A stretch of DNA of 64,000 nt from Site-B1 sp963722665 (GTDB lineage Bacteria; Bacteroidota; Bacteroidia; Flavobacteriales; Flavobacteriaceae). The DNA lies in contig CAVRNW010000024.1 in assembly GCA_963722665.1 (NCBI GenBank), positions 26,121 through 90,120 on the forward strand, read 5' to 3'. Below, piece by piece: positions 54,326 to 63,299 of the stretch; positions within the stretch are counted from its first letter, which is position 1; each line of letters starts with the position of its first letter. A model generated the notes under the pieces. The model was not told the origin of the DNA, did no database searches, and was given only the letters and a program-made list of their open reading frames with translations. Made by a program: the position numbers and the translations under genes.

Positions 54326-55940
54326 ATGAAAAGACACCTACTTTATTTTTTTCTGTTTATTTTTCAGTTTCACTCTTTTGCACAACAGGATGCCTGGGTT
54401 TATCTGACTGATAAAGAAAATGTTGAGGTATCTATTTCAAATCCAATCAGTATTCTAACTCAGAAGGCTATTGACAGAAAATCGGTTCATAATATTGTAA
54501 TAGACGAACGTGATGTTCCCGTAAATGAATCTTATATATCACAATTAAAGTCACAACCCGGAATTACGGTATTGGCCAAATCGAAATGGTTTAATACAGT
54601 TCATGTAAGAGGTACTCTAGAGAATATTGAAAATTTAACAGATTTATCATTTGTTAACAATATTGATTTTGCTGATAAAAGTTTAAATACTTCCAGATCA
54701 TTAGCTCATCAAAATAAATTTGAAATTGAAAATGAATCAACTAATTTCAATTATGGAAGTGCCCTAAACCAAATTGAAATGTTCAATGGTGACAAACTAC
54801 ATATAGCAGATTATACCGGAACAGGAATGATAGTTGCTGTTTTAGATGCAGGATTTCCTAATGTCAATAATATGTCTGCTTTTCAACGATTATTGGATTC
54901 CGGTAACATTCTTGGGACTTATGATTTTGTGAATAGAGATAGTGATGTCTACACAAATACTACGAGTAATCATGGAACTTTAGTACTTAGCGATATGGCT
55001 GGTCATGCACAAGACCAATTTGTTGGTACAGCACCAGATGCATCCTATTATTTGTTTATAACTGAAAATGCACCAAATGAAAACCCCGTAGAAGAAAGCT
55101 ATTGGGTTGAAGCAGCAGAAAGAGCAGATAGTTTAGGAGTAAATGTTATTAATACTTCTTTGGGCTACACTACTTTTGATAATCCCAATTATAATTATTC
55201 CCCTTCAGATATGAACGGAAATACAGCTTTCATTTCAAGAGGTGCGAATATTGCTTTTGAAAAAGGTATGCTCTTGGTTAATTCCGCAGGTAATTCAGGA
55301 AATAGCAGTTGGGGAATTGTCGGTGCTCCTGCCGATGCTGCCGGGAGTGCTTAGTGTTGGAGCAGTTGATTCAAATGGAAATTATGCATCATTCAGTTCA
55401 AGAGGTGATAGTACTCAACCGACACAGAAGCCGGATGTTGTTGCTCAAGGACAAGCCAGTTATGTGATCACCCAAAACAATACTATTACAACTTCAAATG
55501 GAACTTCTTTTAGTTCTCCAATATTGGCAGGAGGAGTCGTTTGTTTGTGGCAGGCTCTACCAACGTTAACTAACTCACAAATCATGCAGTTGATAAGAGA
55601 ATCAGCTTCCCAATACAGTAATCCTGATTTTCTATTGGGTTATGGAATTCCTGACCTGCAAATAGCCTTGGCCAATGGACTTTCTTTGGTTGATTTTGAA
55701 GAGTCGGAATTGGATTTGAGAATTTATCCAAATCCTGTTTCTGATAGAATCCGGTTGAATGTTCCAAATGAAGAAAAGGTGTCTATCTATGTATTTGATG
55801 TTTTAGGTAAACTGGTAATTGAAAGCTATTTTGATAATATAAAATCAAGTGTTGATATAATTTCACTTTCAAAAGGAATCTATATTGCCAAACTGCAATC
55901 AGGAAATACGTCAAATACAATCAAGCTCATCAAAGAGTAA
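54326..55940 (+). CDS. Secreted subtilase (S8) with T9SS type A sorting domain, frame interrupted
   Basis: About 537 residues in two frames. Signal peptide 1-19 (FHSFAQ), then an inhibitor-like pro-region. The catalytic triad is IVAVLDAGFPNVN (Asp), SNHGTLVLSDMAGH (His) and NGTSFSSPILAGG (Ser). The last 75 residues are the T9SS type A C-terminal domain (LRIYPNPVSDRIRLNV, VFDVLGKLV, SLSKGIYIAKL). One extra G in GCCGG[G]AGTGC at 55343-55345 breaks the frame. A secreted or surface-bound protease. Confidence 0.92.
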
Positions 55941-56883
55941 ATGAATAACAGAATAACGCAATTATTTAATATAAAATATCCAATAATTCAGGCCGGCATG
56001 GTTTGGAATAGTGGCTGGAGATTAGCTTCGGCTGCAAGCAATTCAGGAATTTTAGGATTAATTGGAGCTGGTTCCATGTATCCTGACATCTTAAGAGATC
56101 ACATCCGGAAATGTAAAAAAGCTACAGATAAACCATTCGGAGTCAATGTGCCAATGTTATATCCAAACATTGAGGAGATCATGAACATTATTGTAGAAGA
56201 AGATGTCAAAATTGTCTTTACCTCGGCAGGAAATCCTAAAGACATGGACCAGCTGGCTCAAGGAACGAGGAATAATTGTTGTGCATGTTGTTAGCAGTGT
56301 CAAGTTTGCATTAAAGGCTCAGGAGTCTGGTGTGGATGCTGTTGTTGCCGAAGGATTTGAAGCCGGAGGACATAATGGGAGAGAAGAAACGACTACACTT
56401 ACCTTGATCCCAATGGTTAAAGAACATTTGTCAATACCTTTAATAGCTGCAGGCGGCATTGCAACCGGAAAAGCGATGTTAGCGGTTATGGTTCTAGGAG
56501 CTGATGGTGTTCAAATAGGAAGCAGATTTGCAGCAAGTGAAGAGTCTTCAGCTCATCAAGCATTTAAAAATGCTATTGTTGAAGCCAAGGAAGGAGATAC
56601 TCAATTAACTTTAAAGGAATTAGCTCCTGTAAGATTAATAAAGAATAAATTCTTTGAAGAGGTTCAGGAATTATATAAAAAGGGTTGTTCTGTTGAAGAG
56701 TTGAAAGCCTTATTGGGAAGAGCCAGAGCTAAAAAAGGTATGTTTGAAGGTGATCTGGACGATGGAGAATTGGAAATTGGTCAAATTTCCGGTTTGATAC
56801 ATGGTATAAAGTCAACTGAACAAATTGTAATGGACATTTTAATCGAATTTGAGGAAGCTAAGCAAAAAATAAAAGATATTTAA
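55941..56883 (+). CDS. Nitronate monooxygenase family protein, frame interrupted
   Basis: About 314 residues in two frames, starting on the base after the subtilase stop. TIM-barrel FMN protein: YPIIQAGMVW at the start, FTSAGNPK, VHVVSS, then AEGFEAGGHNGRE, PLIAAGGIATGKAM and GADGVQIGSRFAAS (FMN phosphate). An extra G at 56241 (CCTAAA[G]ACATGG) breaks the frame; without it the protein reads NPKTWTSWLKERGIIVV. Oxidises nitroalkanes, or may be an enoyl-reductase-like (FabK) relative. Confidence 0.92.
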
Positions 56884-56888
56884 ACAAA

Positions 56889-56917
56889 AAAAAGAGGAAA
56901 CTGAATTCCTCTTTTTG
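56889..56917 (+). terminator. Terminator of the mnmA-subtilase-NMO run
   Basis: AAAAAGAGGAA pairs with TTCCTCTTTTT. The following 245 bp up to 57163 are AT-rich with no gene. Confidence 0.85.
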
Positions 56918-57163
56918 GTTGAACCTTTTAGCGTTTAAAGATTATAATTCCCTCAAAATATAATAATAGCCAAAAAGCTTCATAAATTAAGTACTTACAT
57001 AAAGAATGATGTAAGAATTAATGCTTTACGAAAATACAGCTTTAAGGCATTATAAATTAAAAAGTCTCTTTTCTTTATTAACATTTTATCAACTAATTGA
57101 TTAACAGTAAAAAAAATGGGTTGTTCTGTATATGATTTAAAATAATATTCTTTTAAATGTAGA

Positions 57164-58006
57164 TTATAAAGGCTTATTATTTTTATAAATAATATTTAAA
57201 ACAAGACCCAGAATGATCATCAATATTCCTGCTATACTCCAAATATCATAAACTTCCTGTAACAAAATCACACCAACAATTACTGAGAAAATTACCTCGA
57301 TATATTTTAATGGTGCAATTATATTTACAAAAGCAATTTGGAAGGCTTTGGTCATATATAATTGTCCGTAGAAACCAAATAAACCCATGCTTAATAAAGG
57401 TATCCAGTCTTCTTTTTGTATTGTCTCCCAGTTAAAAATAGATAGGACGCCGCCTACAATTGTTGAAAACACCATAAAATAGTTGACTACTGTTAGGGGA
57501 TGTTCAGTTTTACCTATTTTATTCAATAATATATAAACCAGCCCACCAAAAAAGGCTGAACCAAGAATTAGTGAAAGTCCAAAGGAATTGATCTTAATTT
57601 CTGAAAATTTCAATACTATAACACCTCCAAAGGCAAGAAGAAAGAAAAACCACTGAATTGGTAATATTTTTTCTTTCAATAGATAAATAGCTAGAATAGC
57701 ACCAAAAATTGGAGATAAATATCGTAAAGTAACAGCAGTCCCTACAGGCAGATATTTCAGTGACATGAAAAATAAGGACATTGACATCAAACCCACAAAA
57801 CTTCGTAGCAGTAATAATTTATTGTTATTACCTATAAGAGGTAATTTATAATAAATGATAAATCCGGTTGTAAAAAATAAGGAACCCAGTGATCTAAAAA
57901 ATACAAGTTGGTAGGTATCATAATGCACCAATTGCTTTACGGTTACATTCAATAATGTAAAAGCAAATGTGCTTAACAACATATAGAGAATAGCCTTTTT
58001 AATCAT
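57164..58006 (-). CDS. EamA/DMT family transporter
   Basis: 280 residues with ten membrane segments in two EamA halves. VFFRSLGSLFFTTGFII and YLPVGTAVTLRYLSPIFGAI mark the first half, FGFYGQLYMTKAFQIAFVN and IEVIFSVIVGVILLQE the second. Not closely similar to the other DMT protein at 15575. Substrate unknown. Divergent from the MATE gene. Confidence 0.9.
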   Translation of the reverse strand: MIKKAILYMLLSTFAFTLLNVTVKQLVHYDTYQLVFFRSLGSLFFTTGFIIYYKLPLIGNNNKLLLLRSFVGLMSMSLFFMSLKYLPVGTAVTLRYLSPIFGAILAIYLLKEKILPIQWFFFLLAFGGVIVLKFSEIKINSFGLSLILGSAFFGGLVYILLNKIGKTEHPLTVVNYFMVFSTIVGGVLSIFNWETIQKEDWIPLLSMGLFGFYGQLYMTKAFQIAFVNIIAPLKYIEVIFSVIVGVILLQEVYDIWSIAGILMIILGLVLNIIYKNNKPL

Positions 58007-58117
58007 AATTGATACATCTATTATAGGCGATTAAAATAAACAAAATTAATAATGAATAGTTACTTAAATTATTAATAATAAAAATAGTTATACTAAATAA
58101 TTTTCAGTAATTAATAG

Positions 58118-58150
58118 TTGGAATAACTAAAAGCTAAACATTACTTTTGC
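58118..58150 (+). promoter_or_regulatory. MATE operon promoter
   Basis: TTG at 58118-58120 and TACTTTTGC at 58142-58150, 21 nt apart, form a complete -33/-7 promoter; the box ends 3 nt before the ATG, so the mRNA should be leaderless. Confidence 0.65.
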
Positions 58151-58153
58151 AAA

Positions 58154-59539
58154 ATGGTTTTAAGCAACTATACCAGAGAATTCAGATATAATTGGAAACT
58201 TGCGGCACCTGTTATGTTGGGTATGCTTGGTCATACATTTGTTGGATTTGTTGATAATGTTATGGTTGGGCAGTTGGGTACGGCCGAACTGGCAGCTGTT
58301 TCTTTGGGAAATAGTTTTATGTACATAGCAATGTCGGTTGGAATAGGATTTTCCACAGCTATTACACCACTAATAGCAGAGGCCGATGCAGAAGGTGATT
58401 TCAGCAAAGGGAAATCATCGTTCAAACACGGCTTGTTTTTGTGTACACTTTTAGGCATTGGAGTGTTTTTAGCGGTCATAGCATGTATTCCTATATTGCA
58501 TAAAATGGATCAACCTGAAGAAGTAGTGAGGTTGGCCATCCCTTACCTCAAGTATGTGGCTGCTTCTTTAATTCCATTAGTTATTTTCCAGGGTTTCAAA
58601 CAATTTAGCGATGGTATGTCCATGACTAAATACCCCATGTATGCAACATTAATAGCTAATGTCATAAATGTCATTCTTAATTATCTATTGATATTTGGTA
58701 AACTGGGATTTCCTCAGTTAGGAATAGTTGGTGCTGCTTATGGCACACTGATTTCACGAGTAGTCATGGTCTTATTTTTGTGGTTAATATTGAATAAGAA
58801 TGAGAGATCAAAAAATTACCTTCATAATATTAAAATATTTGTTTTGGATAAATTAATGTTAAAAAAACTTATTGATCTTGGTGCGCCTAGTGCCATGCAA
58901 ATGTTTTTTGAAGTAGCTATTTTTACTGCCGCCATATGGCTGAGTGGACTACTTGGCAAGAATCCTCAGGCTGCGAATCAAATAGCCATAAACCTGGCTT
59001 CAATGACATTTATGGTGGCAATAGGATTAAGTGTGACATCTATGATACGGGTTGGTAATCAAAAAGGGCTAAAAAACTATAAAGAAATGCGGAGAATTGC
59101 TTTTTCAATTTTTCTTTTAGCAGCTATTTTTGCCAGTTTCTTTTGCATCATGTTTTTTGCTTTACATGATCATTTACCTAAATTGTATTTAGATTTGGAC
59201 GATCTGACTAATTTAATTGATAACCAAGAGGTGATTAGCATAGCGTCAAAACTATTGATCTTAGCGGCGATTTTTCAATTAAGTGATAGTATGCAAGTGG
59301 TTATTTTGGGTGCTTTAAGAGGTTTGCAGGATGTTAAAATTCCGACAATAATAACTTTCATTGCTTATTGGGTTATTGGTTTTCCCATCAGTTATTTTTT
59401 AGGTAAGGAAGAGGTATATGGCAGTTTTGGTATATGGCTGGGTTTACTTGCAGGATTAACATCTGCCGCAATAATGTTGTATATTAGATTTAATTATTTA
59501 ACTAAAAAACTAATACGAATAGAGCATGGACCTTCCTAA
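58154..59539 (+). CDS. MATE family efflux transporter
   Basis: 461 residues, twelve membrane segments in two halves. MatE features: PVMLGMLGHTFVGFVDNVMV in helix 1, ANVINVILNYLLIFG in helix 5-6 and GAPSAMQMFFEVAIFTAA opening the second half. Na+- or H+-driven drug/metabolite exporter. The 3' end overlaps the next gene by 14 bp. Confidence 0.94.
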   Translation: MVLSNYTREFRYNWKLAAPVMLGMLGHTFVGFVDNVMVGQLGTAELAAVSLGNSFMYIAMSVGIGFSTAITPLIAEADAEGDFSKGKSSFKHGLFLCTLLGIGVFLAVIACIPILHKMDQPEEVVRLAIPYLKYVAASLIPLVIFQGFKQFSDGMSMTKYPMYATLIANVINVILNYLLIFGKLGFPQLGIVGAAYGTLISRVVMVLFLWLILNKNERSKNYLHNIKIFVLDKLMLKKLIDLGAPSAMQMFFEVAIFTAAIWLSGLLGKNPQAANQIAINLASMTFMVAIGLSVTSMIRVGNQKGLKNYKEMRRIAFSIFLLAAIFASFFCIMFFALHDHLPKLYLDLDDLTNLIDNQEVISIASKLLILAAIFQLSDSMQVVILGALRGLQDVKIPTIITFIAYWVIGFPISYFLGKEEVYGSFGIWLGLLAGLTSAAIMLYIRFNYLTKKLIRIEHGPS

Positions 59540-59753
59540 ATTCATACTTGGAGATAATACAGATCATCAAAATGCCATTTTTGTAGTGCATACAGAATAC
59601 CCTAGGTTTATTATTAATCTGGAAAATGATGAGGTTGAATGGCTTGAGGATTTTGACCAATCAGATGAAAATGAACTGGAATTAGAAACTGAAAATTTAA
59701 TAAAACTAGCCACCGAATTCTACGATAGAGAAATATCTCGTTATGACGAATAA
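59526..59753 (+). CDS. Small acidic protein of unknown function (75 aa)
   Basis: 75 residues, strongly acidic C-terminal half (DEVEWLEDFDQSDENELELE). No signal peptide or membrane segment. Overlaps the MATE 3' end by 14 bp and ends 3 bp before the PAP2 start, so it is translated with them. I do not recognise a domain. Confidence 0.8.
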   Translation: MDLPKFILGDNTDHQNAIFVVHTEYPRFIINLENDEVEWLEDFDQSDENELELETENLIKLATEFYDREISRYDE

Positions 59754-59756
59754 CAT

Positions 59757-60329
59757 ATGTTAGACCATTTAATTCATTACGATAAAGCCCTTTTTTTATT
59801 TTTAAATAATTTAGGAAATTCAACCTGGGATGGGTTTTGGATGGCTTATACTACAAAATTCAATTGGGTACCTTTTTATGCTGTTTTATTGTATTTGATT
59901 TTTAAGAACCTCAACAAGAAAACATTTGTTATTTCTTTGTTTGTGATTACCTTAATGATCGTTTTTACAGATCAGATAACTAATCTTTTCAAAGATGGCT
60001 TTGAACGTTTAAGGCCTTGTTATGATGAGGAAATTAAAAATTTAATGCGGTTGGTAAAATCGACTTGTGGGGGTAAATTTGGTTATTTTTCCGGTCATGC
60101 CTCCAACTCAATGGCTGTGGCTGTTTTTGCAGGTTTACTTTTAAAGAACAAATATAAATACTTGGTCTTTTTACTTCTCTTTTGGGCTGCCCTCATGGCT
60201 TACAGCAGAATTTATATTGGGGTTCATTTTCCTTTAGATGCTATCAGTGGAATGATGTTTGGAGCTTTTTCCGGATGGCTATTTTATAAATTGCTGATGT
60301 TTATTCAAAACAAGTTTACTTTTTCGTGA
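59757..60329 (+). CDS. PAP2 family membrane phosphatase
   Basis: 190 residues, about five membrane segments. The three phosphatase motifs are KDGFERLRPC (KxxxxxxRP), YFSGHAS and SRIYIGVHFPLD. Members dephosphorylate undecaprenyl diphosphate, phosphatidate or lipid A. Its 3' end overlaps the convergent glycosyltransferase by 14 bp; because lipid-sugar genes follow, an undecaprenyl or lipid A role is plausible. Confidence 0.93.
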   Translation: MLDHLIHYDKALFLFLNNLGNSTWDGFWMAYTTKFNWVPFYAVLLYLIFKNLNKKTFVISLFVITLMIVFTDQITNLFKDGFERLRPCYDEEIKNLMRLVKSTCGGKFGYFSGHASNSMAVAVFAGLLLKNKYKYLVFLLLFWAALMAYSRIYIGVHFPLDAISGMMFGAFSGWLFYKLLMFIQNKFTFS

Positions 60330-61923
60330 GTATATAATAATCGGTTTTTAAACGATCTTTATATTTCTTTGAACCTTCTGGCATTGGGTTGAGATCAAAA
60401 GTTGATTTGTAATCAATCCTGTAATCGGTAAATTTTGCTTGAACTTCATTCAGAGTATTAAATTTAGTTAACAAACCAAATTCTATCGTGTCTATTGAAT
60501 ATCCATCAATTGGAACAATTTTTTCACCATAATCCCAGATTATTTCAGGTGATAAAGATCCATAACAATATATAGGAATATCTTTTGTGGAAGAATTTAG
60601 TGCAGATATTGATAAATAATCATCATTTTTAAAAAAGGCTTTAGATAAGGGCATAACTGTAACTAAAACGAGAACAAAGAATAGAATTGAAAGGTAAAAC
60701 ACCTTTTTTATTTCTTTTTGTTTTAGGTAAATTATAATGAATATACTTGTAATTAATAAAGCTAATGAAGCAAAAATAAAGATAGGCCAAAAGCCATCTA
60801 AATCATCCTTAAATAGAGCCAATGTTATAACAGGGAACAATATTCCAATTAGTGCAATTAAACCGAAATTAAAATAAACAGGAATAATTTCCCAGTAACT
60901 TTTTGAGTTTTTAAATTCTCTAATTAAATATTCAATATAAAAGCCTGTGTTTATGGCTAATGGCAATAAAAGTGGCATTAAATAACGTGATTTTTTTTCC
61001 GGAATTACTGAAAGTAAAACAAGTGAAATTAAAACCCAGATTATACTAAACTGATAGGCTTTAAGGTTACTTATCTTATCCTTCAAATATGGGTAGAATA
61101 AGCCTATAAATGCTGGAACAGTCCATAAACCACTTTGTGTAAAGAAGCTCCAATAATAGTAAAAAGGTCTTACATTATAGTTTGACCAATTCGTAGTTTC
61201 CTTTTCGGTTATTTTTAAGAATGTTTCCGGATCTGTCATTTTTACATACAAAAACCACCAGCTTCCAATAATCATCGCAATTATTAAAACTAATACTAAG
61301 TTTAGCAGTTTTTTCCTGTTGAATTTGAAGATGACTCCATAAGCAATTAGAAAGGGTAATAATAAAGCGTAGAATGAAACAGGTCCTTTACTTAAAAAAG
61401 AAAAACCCATAAAAATACCCGCTAAAATAAAGTGAATAAGTTTAAGTTCCTTTTCAAACACCAACCACAAAAAGTAAATTGCAAGAAGCATAAACCCATG
61501 ATTATAAATATCCCATGGCGCTTCAATGGTTATTCCTATGACGTAAAAGGATGTCACAACAATTAGGGCATTAATAAAGCTATGAAGTTTATTTCCCAAA
61601 AGTTTTAATGACAGCAAATAAGTAGTTATTCCGGTTAGAAGAATCATTAAGACAGAGGGAAGGCGAAGGAAAAAAACACTCTTAAATCCTGAAAAATATC
61701 CGAAAAAAGCGGCTATCCATGTTGGCAGAGGAGGCTTTTGGTAACGAGGCTCACCATTTAGTGTGGTAAGTATCCAGTTTCCATCATTTACCATTTCTCT
61801 TGCTGTAATAAAATTACGAGCTTCCATTATTGTAATATTCATAACATTAAGGTTTGGAAGCAGCATAATAAGTACTAAAATGCTTAGTGTAATTAAAGGA
61901 TATTTTTCTATTGTCCTAACCAT
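60316..61923 (-). CDS. ArnT-like membrane glycosyltransferase (GT39 family)
   Basis: 535 residues with about eleven to twelve membrane segments. The N-terminal loop EARNFITAREMVNDGNWILT and NGEPRYQKPPLPTWIAAFFG carry the acidic and YQKPPL motifs of PMT/ArnT glycosyltransferases that use polyprenyl-phosphate sugars as donor. A soluble C-terminal domain (about 440-535) follows. Acts on the outer face of the inner membrane, target unknown. It overlaps the LAB_N gene by 8 bp. Confidence 0.92.
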   Translation of the reverse strand: MVRTIEKYPLITLSILVLIMLLPNLNVMNITIMEARNFITAREMVNDGNWILTTLNGEPRYQKPPLPTWIAAFFGYFSGFKSVFFLRLPSVLMILLTGITTYLLSLKLLGNKLHSFINALIVVTSFYVIGITIEAPWDIYNHGFMLLAIYFLWLVFEKELKLIHFILAGIFMGFSFLSKGPVSFYALLLPFLIAYGVIFKFNRKKLLNLVLVLIIAMIIGSWWFLYVKMTDPETFLKITEKETTNWSNYNVRPFYYYWSFFTQSGLWTVPAFIGLFYPYLKDKISNLKAYQFSIIWVLISLVLLSVIPEKKSRYLMPLLLPLAINTGFYIEYLIREFKNSKSYWEIIPVYFNFGLIALIGILFPVITLALFKDDLDGFWPIFIFASLALLITSIFIIIYLKQKEIKKVFYLSILFFVLVLVTVMPLSKAFFKNDDYLSISALNSSTKDIPIYCYGSLSPEIIWDYGEKIVPIDGYSIDTIEFGLLTKFNTLNEVQAKFTDYRIDYKSTFDLNPMPEGSKKYKDRLKTDYYILTKK

Positions 61924-62536
61924 GTTTTTTGAGAATCATTAAATTCCTTATATAAATGGTTGTACCTAGTATATGACCTAAGAACAGGACAGGATCCCTT
62001 CGAATGATCGCATAAGTTAAGATCAATAAAGAACCAATTAAACTAAGCATCCAAAATCCAAAAGGCAAACTGGATTCTTTCTTTTTTTCAGAATATAACC
62101 ACTGATAGACAAATCGCATTGTAAATACTACCTGAGATACAATTCCAAGAATTAATAACCATAGCGGTATGGCTTCATTTCGAAATAAATTATCAACGTC
62201 AATAACGTTGTTATTAAAGTAATAGATTCCAATTAAAATTGGGAAAGCGAATAAAAATAATCGGATAATTTTTGGAATTCTAGTCCACTGATTTTGTAAT
62301 TGTAAATTTCTTATGTAAATAAAGTAGGTCAGGATTTGTCCCAGCATAATAGCAAAGTCGTCTCTCAAATAACCATAAACAAATAATAAAAAGGAAGCTA
62401 TTAAACTTAAAGACCAAAAAAGGACAGGAGTGGTAACTTTCTTTTGTTTTTCAGATGTTACCCATTGTATGATCAATCTTGAAGAAAACAGGATTTGAGC
62501 TAAAAACCCAATACTATATATTATCCAGTTGCTCAT
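61916..62536 (-). CDS. Lipid A biosynthesis N-terminal (LAB_N) domain membrane protein
   Basis: 206 residues made of two LAB_N-type hairpins: FLAQILFSSRLIIQWVTSEK and, in the second half, VSQVVFTMRFVYQWLYSEK. Each ends YIRNLQL or YIRNLMIL. Not a lipid-A-disaccharide synthase itself, only its N-terminal-like membrane domain. The single-base TAATG overlap with the GT2 gene implies coupling. Confidence 0.9.
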   Translation of the reverse strand: MSNWIIYSIGFLAQILFSSRLIIQWVTSEKQKKVTTPVLFWSLSLIASFLLFVYGYLRDDFAIMLGQILTYFIYIRNLQLQNQWTRIPKIIRLFLFAFPILIGIYYFNNNVIDVDNLFRNEAIPLWLLILGIVSQVVFTMRFVYQWLYSEKKKESSLPFGFWMLSLIGSLLILTYAIIRRDPVLFLGHILGTTIYIRNLMILKKHG

Positions 62537-63249
62537 TAACCTTTTTTAGCGACTTCGTAATTAATGTATTTTTTTTTCATCCATAGATAGGCGAAGCAAT
62601 CCATTAATGGTCCGAGTAGCCTGTTCCAAAGTCCGAATTTCGCTTCTCCTGCAACACGTGGAAAATGCCGAACAGGTATTTGTTTAATTTTACCATTCTG
62701 CAACAGGATCATTGCCGGTAAAAACCGGTGTAATCCTTTAAACATTGGAATTCTTTTGGCATAATCGCTTTTAATCACTTTTAACGGGCAACCGGTATCA
62801 TCCATACCGTCATGAGTAAAGCTTCGTCTAATTCCATTTGCAATTTTTGACGACATATTTTTAACAAAACTATCTTTTCTATCGGCTCTTACACCAGTTA
62901 CAAGATCATAATCATCAATTTCATCAAGCAGTAAATTAAAATCTTCAGGAGCAGTTTGCAGATCGGCATCTATATAACCAACTAATTCAGTGTCTACATT
63001 ATCAAAACCGGCTTTTATCGCAGCACTTAGCCCTCTGTTTTCTTTAAAACTCACAAAGCTAAAAGCTTCATTTCTTTTACAAATCTCTTCAATTAGTTCC
63101 TGACTTTTGTCCTTAGACCCGTCATTTATAAAAAGAATTTTAGTCGGTTTCTTAGCAATTTTAGTATAATTAAGAAGTTCTTTTTCTACACGCAGTAAAT
63201 TATCTTGCTCATTGTAAACAGGAACAATAATTGTTAATTGATAATTCAT
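62536..63249 (-). CDS. Family 2 polyprenyl-phosphate glycosyltransferase (DPM1/ArnC-like)
   Basis: 237 residues. LTIIVPVYNEQDNL, DGSKDKS, ENRGLSAAIKAGFD and GYIDADLQTAPED give the GT-A core with the DADLQ metal motif; no C-terminal membrane helices. Like dolichyl-phosphate-mannose synthase, it should load a sugar onto undecaprenyl phosphate as donor for the ArnT-like enzymes. Begins the LAB_N-ArnT run. Confidence 0.92.
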   Translation of the reverse strand: MNYQLTIIVPVYNEQDNLLRVEKELLNYTKIAKKPTKILFINDGSKDKSQELIEEICKRNEAFSFVSFKENRGLSAAIKAGFDNVDTELVGYIDADLQTAPEDFNLLLDEIDDYDLVTGVRADRKDSFVKNMSSKIANGIRRSFTHDGMDDTGCPLKVIKSDYAKRIPMFKGLHRFLPAMILLQNGKIKQIPVRHFPRVAGEAKFGLWNRLLGPLMDCFAYLWMKKKYINYEVAKKG

Positions 63250-63299
63250 TCAGCTGGTTTTAATTAATGTATGAGTATTCATTTTTTACATGTTCGAGA

